Positions 38,401-48,914 of a stretch of 64,000 nucleotides of DNA are shown here, piece after piece. The stretch comes from Whitmania pigra (Eukaryota > Annelida > Clitellata > Hirudinida > Haemopidae). A program made the translations under genes and the position numbers. The DNA lies in contig JAJTWR010000242.1 of NCBI GenBank assembly GCA_021613335.1, forward strand, positions 826,501 through 890,500. The letters run 5' to 3'. A model generated the notes under the pieces. The model worked only from the letters and a program-made list of their open reading frames with translations, was not told where the DNA came from and ran no database searches. Every line of letters starts with the position of its first letter. Position 1 is the stretch's first letter.

Positions 38401-41400
38401 GAATATTTTTTATACATGGGTCATTCCATGTCAAATCAGTACAACATCTGACATCACCTTGGATTTTGCTGAAATTTGGCACATTTGTTAAACTATGTTA
38501 ATATGTGCTCGCAATTTCTTTACGTACATAATGCCTTATTAAGTAAGAGTGTACCTGCATGTGTTTTGGGATTTTTACACAACATTTGATATTGATAACA
38601 GTGATATATATACAAAATAGTTTTATTTTAATTTCTGCCATTACATATATCAGTATATATATATACAACTTTTTAGTATTCCCAAACCTCAAAAATGTAC
38701 TAGAAAAAGTGCATTAGGGAATATTTCATGAACATATCTTTATATTTAGTGGTGCCAAATGATTTGTTAGAGTTAACTGCATTTGCCCTTGAAAAAACCG
38801 TTTCTCGATGCAAACCTTCATAATTATTTTTCCTACATTGAATACACAAAGATCTCTCACAAAACCCACCATTGACGGGAAGTTTTGTTGCTCGCGAATT
38901 TGTTAACCATTGAAACTGCTTCATCTACATTTTTGTGCTCAGCCCTTCTAAGTTTTTATCTTATTGGATCAAAAACAGACTTCCCATGTATTTGCCTTCT
39001 TTTTCCATTCTGAAATGGTGTTTGCTGGAATGCCATGCTGATGAGAAAATTATTATTAGTCTGTCTGTCTGTTTCTTTTTATAGCTGAAGTATAATTCCA
39101 TTGTTTTTCTCCACTGACTGATTGCCCAGTTTTTTTTTAACACTTCAAGACATTTTTTGAACAAATAGAAAAAATAGAACAGAAGAAAAAACAAAATAGC
39201 TATAGCATGTTACTCTTCAGGCAACGACTCATCATAACAGCCTGGTGACAGAACAGACAGGTCAATATGGCCCGGAGACAAAATAGTCCAGGACGAAAAC
39301 ATCCCATCAAAATGGCCCTGTCAAAATAGCCCAGGACAAAATAACCCTGTCAATGTATTTAAAAAATTTTTTGAGATGAATACATTAACCGTTAACTTAT
39401 TCCAAATTTAATTCGAACTTAATGGTTTGAATGCTTTTATGACAGTTTTGAGTTTAATTGATACTAGGGAATTTCATTAAGTGGAAGATTTATCGTCTAA
39501 AACATGATTAGGATTCCGGCTACTTCCTCAGTTTACATGGAATTTTCAAGTTGGTATTTAATATAAATTATCGATTGACAAGCAACATGTGCAATCTGCA
39601 CAAAGAGAATTTACCAGAAACTCATTAAGTCAGGAAGGTTCTTTTGATCGTTTAATTTCTTTTGATCCTACCCTGAGTTGTCATTGCAATGTGTAGAATG
39701 AAGGGTTTGATTTGGAATTGGAATTTAATCTAGGTTATCAATTGACGTACAACATATTCGAGCTGCACAAGGTGAATCATCTTATCAGACTTACCTTATC
39801 ATCACGTCAAATGGACATGTAACAAAATCCTCAATGAACCAATTTTACTGCTATTTTGACAGGGCTATTTCGCCCTGATCTATTTTGTCGCAGGGCTGTT
39901 CTGACGGGTATGTTTTGTGTTGGGCTATTTTGACGTAGTGCCCCTTCAGACGAAATCAGTAAAGGTGAATTAGCAACATAAATGATTGATATAAACGAGA
40001 GGTCGAGATAAGTGGGTTCCACTGTATTTACATATAATTAATGGTATTTGAATGCTCTATTTGGGCAATCTACTGATAAAATTTTATTTGTATTATTTAA
40101 CAAATTATTTTATTTAAACATTATAATTTGGTAAGTTCGTATAAAAATTATTTATAACATTATAAGGAATGCATATTCCAAAATTCAGAATGGGCACTCT
40201 TATAGTTTTTATACAATGAATTTTTTAATGTTATCTAAGACTGCAAATTCACAAATAACCTCATGAAAAGTTCACTAACATGCTGTAATCCGTGATGGGT
40301 AGTATTTCAAATCAAGTGATTTAAAATCACGAAATAAAATCACCTCTGATTTTTTGATTTGATTCAAAATCATCGTGCGATTTTTATTTTAAATCATATT
40401 TTTGCCGATTGGTGATTTTTTTAATATGTAAAAATCACGAAATCATATAAAATTTAAATTTCAAAATTTAATTTTTTTAAATGTATAATATCTTTCTTTA
40501 TGACATTATCAGTCGATAATCAATGCAACTTCCTTTTATTAACTTTAAAATAAAAATTGCTGATAATGATAAAACCGCTTGTGAATTGCAGCCACTGCTT
40601 GACGGTTAATTTTTTAAAATTACAAGTGAGGAAGCTGACAAAGTTGTAGCTAAAGGTATTGATTGTGTTAATAAGTCGATATCAGGATCGAGACGTGCGA
40701 CGATTTCCTACGCCATCTAATGCTTTTTACATTCTTAGCTACATGAAAAATAAATTTTTTGAAATGTAAGGATGTATGACACATGATGTATGTTGGAACT
40801 GAATATATGACAAACAATTCTTATGGAACTAGTATTACAAGTGTTTTTACGTAGAACGAATTCTGCACAAGCTGATCAGGATCAACATTTAGAAATAGTC
40901 CTTGACAATGAATATTACGGATATTATGAGGATCATCAGTCTGACTTGCAAAGTCACTGTTAACAAGGCAAACAGTATCCGCACCAATACAATGAATTAT
41001 TTGTCTGATGCGGAATGTCATCTCTCTAGTCTTGAATCAAGCCTAATCAAAAAATCTTTGTTGTAACTTCATTTATTTATATAGCGCCATATGCATAGTG
41101 TCAGAGGCGCTTGTAACCATTTATATAGCGGTCCTTCCCAAGGGAACTGGTGTCAGTGCAGGTTGGGTTTCGAACACGACACATTACGACTGTTGCCATT
41201 ACCGCCATATGCAGGCACATAACCTATTCGGCTAACCTGAACGCCCCTAGTCACTTTGTGCGCTATAATACAAAGCTTCCACCATTAGCTCCCATGGAGA
41301 GGTTATTTAGTTCGGCAGGATTGATTGAAACATCAAGAAGGAACAGACTACATGATTCAATGTTTCAAAAACTTTTGTTTTTGAAAGTTAATAAAAGCTT

Positions 41401-44400
41401 TGAAAATTGACAGTGTTGAAAAAGTTCGTGCACTTTTCGGTCAAAGTGATTTGATTTTGATGATTTTAACGTCAAATCACATGCGTGAACCTGATTTCGA
41501 TTTCCAATCACTTTTTGTCTGGTGATCTTGATTTTGATTTCCAATCACTCTGAACGTGATTTTACCCATCACTGGCTGTAATCTTCAATGGACACTGAGG
41601 AGGTGCCCATTTTTTTCTATTTTAGTTTTTTGTGTATCCCCTCAAAATGCCACCCCTTGGCGCCTCAGGCAGACCATCCCTATTGCACGCCCCGTAACTG
41701 GGTTGGGGTATTATAAAGCTTTTTGCTGCACCAGCCAGCTTGCAAAGATCATGTCATGACCAACTTATGACTCCACATCAATTTTTTCTTTTTAAGAATC
41801 TATAAGATTCCATTTTGCTACCATAGATGAATATGAGGAAATTGCCCTTTTGGTCATTAGATTTTAATGTCCAAAGCAGCGATATAAAATTCAATGATTT
41901 TCTCATACTGCAGGTACAGATCGACAAAAAATTCAAATATTTTTTATGTACTCATATACAAATATACCAAATTTCAAATCAGATGTTGTGTTGATTTGAT
42001 GTGGAATGATCCATAAACGATTTAATCATGAGTCCCCTTAGGATACTGTGGTTATACATGTGCTATATAAAGTAAATTTATAGTTATGTTTATAACATTA
42101 AAATATTTTTTGTTGAGCTTCTTGTGAAACTTAAAACATTCAGTTTTTATTGATTAAATGATTGTTTATTTTTATTGATTATAATTTTTATATGTTTATT
42201 TACTTGCAAAAGCATGAAAATGCATGAAGTTAAGTATACCCCATGTTAACAATGTATGAAGTTGATGTAGTTTTGAATAATTGTAATTTCAAGGATGAAT
42301 TTCCATTTCAACACAATGCATGTGATTGATGGGACCCATTTCTAGTCATTCATAAATATTAATCAGTTCCATAATAATATTAATGTTAACATAGATGATC
42401 ATCACTTGAGCATTAATTTATGCATGACATTTGAACATCTCAATAAATTATATTAAAAGCTTGGATTTTCAAAATATGTTAATAATTTATAAGTAACTCA
42501 TTAAACTTTTTCAGAGAGGGTACATCAACAATTTGGTCCCACATGAGAGTTAAAATGCTGTTTGACCATTTGATGTCAGATAAGAAGGCCTTTAAACATG
42601 TCAACCCTGGATGTGTTCTTGGAGACTTTGCGAGCTGGTGTTCATGTCAGTATTTTATGGATGAAATGGTCATGGATGAAGGATATAATGAGGTGAGTTA
42701 CACACCTAGAGTTGAACCTCTTATTTGCGAACAAAGGGGTTTGCCAAAAACATTAAGATAACTGATGAGTGAGATAATCTAAAACATGAGGCAGCAAAAT
42801 ATCAACATTTCTTTATATACAAAATGTATGTTAAAACATGAGAATTTATGGTGCCATATGTTCCAAATGTTTTAACATTTTGAATTGCCCACACCTAGGC
42901 ATCTAACAAATAATAGACATTCATTACTAGACAATTATAGACATTTTAAGAAATTGAATTAAGGTCATCGCTTATTAATAGTCATTAATACTTTATTAAG
43001 TAATTGAACAGTTAACAATTCAACCTAATCGTAAAACATCAAATTTTGCAAGACATTAATACATTGTTTTTTACATTAAGTTTGGGGGTGGGCACATAAA
43101 TTCTAAAAAAATTAATTTTGAATGGCACTGCTTCGAACTTTTCCACTTTAACCCATGCGCTGAATAGATCTTCTGTAATCCATTCTCTTAGCTAGCCATC
43201 GTCATTTGGCTTCGGAAAAACTTTGGTCTTCCTAAGGCATCTGTTATTGTTGGATATTCCTATAATATAGAGTGTGAGTTTATGTTAGACCAGCACTGTA
43301 GGTCGTTTCAACCTCTTTCCACTGTGACAAGCCTTCCCAGGCCGAACCATAGTATCGTCCTGAAGATATTTCCAAAACATTTCATCAGCATTAAAAATGT
43401 TTTGAGTCTCATAGGCATACAAAATTGTGTGCATTTGAGTCTTTAGCCATGAATCCACTTGTGCCTGATGGACTGCAGTTTTGATGGTATTGTGCCCTTT
43501 TTTTAAACAATCCATCTGCCCCTGAGTTGCATTAAAGCATAGCATTGCAGCGCTAAGGATATCCATCTTCTCAACAAGGGACCAAAGATGGTATGGTTTG
43601 TTGCAAACTATTGATACTGCATTGTCAACATCTTTGTTCTCAGCTGGATCAAAGACAAACTTCCTGTACATTTGCTTTATCAAATTGGCCTTCTTTTCCC
43701 ATCCTGAAATGAAGTTTGCTGGAATGCTTAGCTGACAGTTTTTCTTTTTCTAGTTGCAATATGATTTTTCTATTAATGTCCAGTTTTCTCTGAATACATC
43801 CAGTTTTATAAGGAAAATAATAGACATTATTTAAAGCATGCTATGCCTCAGATAACATCAGCAAGAGCGAGTGAATTGGCATCGATAACTAACAGTTAAC
43901 GGCAATTAGTCACATGGATAGAGATAACCAATCTAAAGCATGGATGTAATTCGGAGGGGGGGGGGTGGTTGAAGTGACATCCTTCATGTAAATTGGAGGA
44001 TTTGGTCTTCTTTTGTGCTCGAGATACTAGGTTTTGGCGATATATAAAAGAACTGGACATAACAGATGAAAGAATGGCAGGGTGAATTTAGTTCCATGTC
44101 AAAAACATCAACTTAAAAGGGTTGTTGAGTTACCCAAGGTCTAGAGGTCACATCCCCCATGTGAAGGCACTTTTTATCCATTCACTATCATTATACAGTG
44201 CCCCTAATATGACTCTATATTATGCATTGGGATCTTGACCATATAAAATAATTGTTGAATATACAAATATTAACTTATGATTGATATGATTAACATGATC
44301 ACCAGGGTCACCTGAGACAAAGGATAAAGTTATCAGATGAGGTAACAGTGTTGATTAAGAACAGTGCTCCTATGCCGAACATGTTTCTTGAGGATGATGC

Positions 44401-47400
44401 TGTGAAGGTGATGATGTTATTTAAATTGTTTAGTATATACTATTTGATGTATACTAATATAACTATACTGAAGTAAACTGGTATTTGCAATAATGACATT
44501 TTATTAACAATGGTTTATGGCAATGAACATGATAGTGATGCTTGATGGATTTGACTTAAACTTATTTGTATATTATTTCATAATAGCAGTTGGAGGGTAG
44601 TGGCAGTCCATCAAGACTTTATTCGTATATGTAAATTAAAACATTCATTAGTGATTAGATGATGATTGTGATGATCAATATTATGCAGATTCTCCTTTGG
44701 CTAGATTCTGTGAAAGCTTCGGATTTGGCATTTGGATTCATGCCAGTGCTGATGCATTCAACTGTCACCACACTTTTGGAGCATAGTATGTTTATCAGGA
44801 TGTTTGACATCATTATATTAATTTTAAGATCTAAGTTAATTTAATAACTTTATTACTTTTATTTGCAATGCAACTTCCATGTACCATTGTCTGTAAATTA
44901 AATCATGTTAAATTTTAATTATTAATCCATCAGCTGAAATCCTTCAGTTTCCCTTCCTTAAAGATCACCTCTATGAAATTGAAATCAAACTGAAGGAGCT
45001 TGGGAGCATTGGGGCACCTAAATGTGATTCCAGTGATTGGATCAAGAGATTTGAGGTGACAATTATTTTGCTAGTTTTGCTGAGTTGATAAAGAAAATAT
45101 TTGAATGGATGTTTTAGAACTTGAACCTTGTGTTTCAAATTTCAGTGTCCTAGTTTCGTCAATAATATTAATTAATAATAATAATGATGATGATGATGAT
45201 TCATCTACCGTTCCACGTAATATCACCAACCTTTCAAGCCTTTACGCTTTTAAGAAGGCACTAAAACACTTTATTATTAACTCTAAATAATCATGTACAT
45301 TACTCGATATTACTTAGTATTTCTTACATTATTGGGGCATTGAAACGCAACTTTATTCATCAATGGTAACAGGACATCTGTTAGCGGGAGTTTTTTCCTT
45401 TATGTCGTTCCTTTTTTCCTTTCGGTTCCAACTTGTACTGGTTTTGTGTTTCAATAATAAAAGATGGAAAAAATAATAATAATAATATTAATAATAATAA
45501 TGGTAATAATAATAATATTAATAATAATGATAATAATGAAATAACCCCATTGGTGTCAGGAGTGGGATCCCAAAAAAGTAAGTCATGAACAGATTTAAGA
45601 AGGGTGTAGTGTAAAAAAAAATAAAAAAAGATATCAAATATAATTAAATAGAAATTTAATTTACAACTCTAAGAATAATAATGATACAAAAGGAATACAA
45701 ATGGGACAGGATTTAAAAAATGCCATGGAAACAGAAAAATTAGAAAGAATTGTGGCAAAGCCTCTACACAGACAATTCATTAAAAATTTTGATAGTGCAA
45801 CCACAGATAAAGAATCAAGTTTACAATGGCTGAGAAAGTGTGATCTAAAAGCTGAGACAGAAAGTTTAATAATTACAGCTCAAGGACACAGTTCATGTAG
45901 AATGTGCCACCGACATGTTAAAAGTATCAGCCATTTAATATCAGGAAACAGCACATTGGCTGCCAAGGAATACTTAGAGAGACACAAACATTCACAAACA
46001 GTTGCCAGGTACATTCACTGGAAGATCAGCAAAGAATGTGGAAATCCAACAAATGGTATGAACATTACAGACAGGACAATACCTGCAAACTGTCCAGATC
46101 TTATCTATCATGATAAAAACAAAAGAAAATTCTTGATAATTGATTTTGCTGTACAAGATGATTCAAATGTGGCCCAAAAGGAAGTGAAAAAATTTACTAA
46201 ATACAAGGATTTACTGATAGAAATTCAGAGAATGTTGGGGGTGAGGGCTCCGATGACAACACTGGTTATATGTGCACTTGGAATAATATCAAAGGAATTT
46301 AAAGATTACCTGGATTTCATCCCCGGTAACCCCATCGCCTATTGAAACTCAGAAAATTGCTCTGTGTGGGACAGCACACGTATTAAGAAAAGTCCTTGAC
46401 TGAGACTAATCTAATTTTGTTTAATAACCCTTTGTATATGATTGCGTACAGTTGCTTTGGTTGTTTTATTTGTCTTATGTTCATTTATATTGGACCACGG
46501 AACTAGAAATGTTGGCTTGCTTGAGTTAACTTTTGTTTGAATTTTGAGTTTCCATCTATATTTGGATCTCGAGTCATTATTTTCTGGCAGAAGGCCGTGA
46601 TTGTAAATAAACGATGATGATAATAATAATAATAATAAAACAATAAGAGCATTGACTTTAAAAGTTTTTGGATGTAGATTTTTTTGACTGATTGTTTTGG
46701 ATTGTTTGATAAATGTGAGAAGTCTTAAAAAAATAATAGAAATGGAATACCATGATGTTTTTTCTCTATATCACGTTATTAACAGGGCCTCATTCGTCAA
46801 CTGATGGTTGTTGAGGAAAGAATGGCAAAAGGTCAACACCTGTTGAAGATGTTCAGACATGTTGACCCCTCCCATACAGTTGGTGACCTTGAGCTTCAGA
46901 AATTTGTCTGAACTTTTGCAATTTGGGGAAGCTTCAGTTTTGAGATCAAGTACTGAATGTCCTTCAAATACGAAACTTGGCAGGATCATTTATAAGTTCT
47001 TTCTCAATGGTTGCAAGGTGATACAATAATTTTGATATATTGCAAAAAATTATTTTAGTTGTGTAATTTTTCAGTATTATTCCATTAATTAATGTTCTAA
47101 GTACAATTGATAAGTATAATTAATTATGTAGTGATTTAGGCTCTAAAGTGGTGGATACAAAGCATCTACCATGAGTTATGTGATTATCATATTTAATTAA
47201 GATATTTTAAAAAATAACCGGACAAGGATGTTGGAGAGTTTTTAATACTTTTTCTGTTGTAACAGTTAATTGTTAATTTGTGTGTAATCATAATGCAACT
47301 TTTTCATCCAAATATAGTTTCAGTTGTGGTTACCACAAAATGTGTGCTCTGGCAACTGCATTTTCCAATAGAATTTTATTAAAAGTATTGAAACTAATAT

Positions 47401-47949
47401 CAACAAAGTGCATATTAATAATCAATTTGTTTACATTGGATGTATCTGGAAACCTATCCTTAAAACATTATATTTACTCTGAAAATTATATTCTATGAAA
47501 AAGTGATGTTAATTTATAATTATAAGTTGGATAGAATTTGAACTTTATGTTATGTGATCCAATACTCAAATGTAAACCTCTGTTTCCTGTTTTCATAGAA
47601 AACATCAGAGATTGTCAAGGAACCAAACCCTGATGCTGGAGCCACTCTTGACCAAGTGGATAAACTTCCCAAGCCATTGAGAAAGGAGTACATCTTCAAA
47701 TACGATAATTCTTATCTATATGATCCTGAATCCTATCAGCGACTTTATGTAGATATTTCCCCTAATGAATTCTGTTGGAGTAGTGCATATACACTTGAAG
47801 TGAAGAGTGAAGATAATTCTTATCTATCTGATCTTGAATCCTATCAGCAACTTTATTTAGGTATTTCCCCTAATGAATTCTGTTGGAAAAGTGCATATAC
47901 TCCAGTTGAAGTGGAGAGTGAAGAGGCAGAGGAAGAGAATGTTTCATAG
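32430..47949 (+). CDS. RAB3GAP1: Rab3 GTPase-activating protein catalytic subunit, N-terminus not found, one frame break
   Basis: Catalytic subunit of the Rab3GAP complex (GAP for Rab3, exchange factor for Rab18). Exons: 32430-32586, 32949-33042, 33473-33515, 33632-33694, 34052-34125, 34253-34369, 36556-36653, 36922-37014, 37116-37288, 37441-37495, 37619-37685, 37953-38049, 38192-38257, 42515-42692, 44306-44407, 44689-44785, 44934-45055, 46786-47017 and 47599-47949. Family landmarks: HVPLFLKNPIF, EAPDWSVRV, INKYHGG-type IVNKYHGGIGAVNQLWKEFV, KAFKHVNPGCVLGDFASW, HLRQRIKL (Arg aligning with the catalytic Arg728 reported for the human protein), SDLAFGFMPVLMHS, GRIIYKFFLN and LPKPLRKEY. Every junction agrees in phase. 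Exon 18 alone contains one extra nucleotide near 46909, giving an in-frame TGA at 46909-46911. N-terminal exons and the conserved block between exons 13 and 14 were not found. Introns are full of transposons. Confidence 0.85.
33335..33515 (+). repeat. Tandem duplication of the third recognised RAB3GAP1 exon and its acceptor
   Basis: The stretch caattaattttnggg-t-gcagaaattgaat occurs at about 33344-33372 and again at 33453-33481, a spacing of 109 bases. The second copy provides the exon used in the model; the first is diverged. Confidence 0.7.
33700..34125 (+). repeat. Triplicated exon-bearing unit (128-134 bp) in RAB3GAP1
   Basis: Three diverged copies each contain tactaatttg-ttaatttt, then ccaaag at 33784, 33918 and 34046, then a coding-like segment. 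Copy 1 reads SDLDPPEDTHWSVR, copy 2 is degraded, and copy 3 reads EYDPLEAPDWSVRVRLADTS. Only copy 3 has the full family motif and a good donor (atgg|gtttgg); its acceptor lies 3 bases inside the original site. The other two look like decaying spare exons. Confidence 0.85.
34600..34860 (-). mobile_element. Fragment with a retroelement-type finger motif
   Basis: A minus-strand frame (34793-34605) carries CICGRLFKMKKGLKIHC, the C-x-C...GLKIH...C arrangement found in zinc-finger segments of some non-LTR elements. It lies in an intron of RAB3GAP1. Only this fragment is recognisable. Confidence 0.4.
35390..36010 (-). mobile_element. pogo/Tigger-type transposase remnant 1
   Basis: On the minus strand IFKADETGLLWPDYDILKG contains the DE(T)G catalytic-core motif of Tigger/jerky transposases. 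It is followed by KGKQTKVLPKPP and further decayed text to about 35400. Several stops. It sits inside a RAB3GAP1 intron. Confidence 0.75.
38700..39195 (-). mobile_element. pogo/Tigger-type remnant 2 (DNA-binding part)
   Basis: Minus-strand frames near 39000-39060 read GIPANTISEWKKKAN, the end of a CENP-B-like helix-turn-helix. They are followed by decayed text matching the region before the catalytic core. The same HTH text in related form (IPANFISGWEKKANLI) occurs at the remnant near 43.7 kb, so both are one family. Confidence 0.6.
39220..39944. mobile_element. Foldback-type element built from CAAAATAGCCC motifs
   Basis: The left end (about 39220-39355) holds several copies of a motif like gtcaaaatagcccaggac. 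The right end (about 39845-39944) holds the reverse complement (gggctattttgacg and variants), forming long, internally repetitive inverted ends. The sequence ttca flanks the element on both sides (39216-39219 and 39945-39948). The centre is non-coding A/T DNA. Confidence 0.75.
40290..41574 (+). mobile_element. hAT element with perfect 8-bp target duplication
   Basis: The element starts ccgtgatgggta and ends tacccatcactg, a terminal inverted repeat with the CAGTGATGG-type hAT end. gctgtaat flanks it exactly on both sides (40282-40289 and 41575-41582). Near the right end the plus strand codes LPPLAPMERLFSSAGLIETS and then RRNRLHDSMFQKLLFLKVN, the hAT C-terminal dimerisation domain. Most of the transposase is deleted, and a SINE (41062-41249) lies immediately upstream of this piece. 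Subterminal gtgattt/aaatcac repeats occur at both ends. Confidence 0.93.
41062..41249 (-). mobile_element. tRNA-derived SINE, copy 3 (inside the hAT element)
   Basis: Same head and tail as the copies at 22.5 and 29.4 kb: twin atttatatagcg motifs, ggtttcgaacacgac B-box region, and ttcggctaacctg at the A-box side. ctttgt occurs next to both ends and may be the target duplication. Confidence 0.88.
43200..43750 (-). mobile_element. pogo/Tigger-type transposase remnant 3
   Basis: A 132-codon minus-strand frame (43683-43285) reads NIFNADEMFWKYLQDDTMV and then GKACHSGKRLKRPTVLV, which is the catalytic-core start of Tigger/jerky transposases with the T-G after DE changed. Before it lies the linker to the HTH. 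It ends abruptly at about 43285. It lies in a RAB3GAP1 intron. Confidence 0.8.
45160..45475 (+). mobile_element. LINE 3' end fragment
   Basis: After a short AAT/GAT repeat, the plus strand reads VPRNITNLSSLYAFKKALKH and ends FIINSK at a stop, the standard ending of many non-LTR ORF2 proteins. A ~170-base 3' UTR and an AAT-rich tail follow. Confidence 0.7.
45476..46640 (+). mobile_element. Truncated LINE with R2/NeSL-like C-terminal endonuclease region
   Basis: An open frame at 45701-46345 (214 codons) carries the C-terminal part of a non-LTR polyprotein: PLHRQFIKNF, then the finger CRMCHRHVKSISHLISGN, KEYLERHKH, RYIHWKI and finally CPDLIYHDKNKRKFLIIDFA, the PD...D pattern of restriction-like endonucleases. 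The fourth zinc ligand of the finger (Cys after HLIS-x) is Asn here, so the knuckle is probably broken. The frame lacks stops, so the insertion is not very old. A 3' UTR ends in a GAT/AAT microsatellite at 46612-46640. It sits in a RAB3GAP1 intron on the sense strand. Confidence 0.82.
47704..47922 (+). repeat. In-frame tandem duplication at the RAB3GAP1 C-terminus
   Basis: A 108-base unit starting gataattcttatctat at 47704 is repeated from 47812, keeping the reading frame. Both copies code for SYQxLYxxISPNEFCWxSAY, the region where the family ends with its conserved C-terminal motif. The two copies differ at about a dozen positions. Confidence 0.95.
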
Positions 47950-48640
47950 TTTGGGCAACAATATTTCATGTGTTTAAGAATTAAAGTTGGTTTAAAACCA
48001 GGGCAATGGAAAATTAAATGAAACCTTGAAAAAAATGTTTTAATAAGAGTTGTTCTCTTGTTCTCATAATGATCTCGATCTCACTGGTAAGTATCATAGC
48101 AACATTTAAAATTCAAGAAGCGTTTGCCAAATAATTGAAACCTTTGAAAAAATTAATTAAAATTATTTTTGTTAGTGAGCACGTGTTTAGTCGGTTTTTT
48201 AATTAATTATGTATTTTAATTATTAATACAGGGGTGAAAGTTCTATAACAATTGTGCTATTAAGACAATTAGGTTACGATTATTCTGTGAGACAATTTTA
48301 CGATTAATGCAATCTTTTGACCTTCTAAAACTTAATATTTTAATGAAAAATTTAAGACAGACTCTTAACAACTATTATTTGTACTTAGCCCAATTTTAAT
48401 TGCTTTATGCATCCAGATAGGATGTGAATGCACTTCTTAATTGATCCATCATTATTATTTACTTGGTAATTATATTTTTTGATCGCACGAATATACGACA
48501 TTTGACACCATGAAGTAAAAAAAAAAGCTCGGACGGGTCTTGGACCTCGAAGATTGCAGTTTAACCGAGTTTGGCTGTAATTGTAGAAATAGTTTCGTGA
48601 ATTGTTATCCGACTATGCTATGGAGCGCTTGAGAGTTGCG
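47950..48640. other. 3' flank of RAB3GAP1
   Basis: AT-rich, no coding evidence. No canonical AATAAA; an attaaa lies about 35 bases after the stop. Confidence 0.4.
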
Positions 48641-48644
48641 ATGA

Positions 48645-48830
48645 CTTCCCAGCAAGCACAAGAAATCGCGGGAAGAAAAGCGGGGCCCGATTCGGCAGCC
48701 CAGCGGGGCCATGCCGGGTTTGGCCGCGGGCACCAGTCGGGTCCCGCTGGTTTGTGTCTGTGGGCACCACGCGGGCCCCGCATTAGTTGCCCGGCATCAT
48801 TAAGCACGGGTTGCCCAGCCCAATCCCTAT
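48645..48830. repeat. GC-rich island of the same type as the 51-52 kb inverted repeats
   Basis: Starts cccagcaagcac and ends gttgcccagccc, with runs such as gcggggcccg and ccacgcgggccc. Composition and end motifs resemble the arms at 51.2 and 52.1 kb (cccagcaaacac ... gttgcccag). The open frames across it are a by-product of GC-rich sequence. Confidence 0.6.
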
Positions 48831-48914
48831 ATCATTAATGACGAGTTTCCCAACAATATATGTAAGACTGCAGAACACAAATTTTTGGATTACATCAAGT
48901 TTATTCAAAAAAAT

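Noticed and set aside
46909..46911. Programmed frameshift at the RAB3GAP1 stop
   Set aside because: No slippery heptamer or obvious downstream structure; a simple single-base insertion or sequencing error is simpler.
48602..48838. GC-rich open frames on both strands
   Set aside because: By-product of a GC-rich repeat; no family text and poor codon logic.
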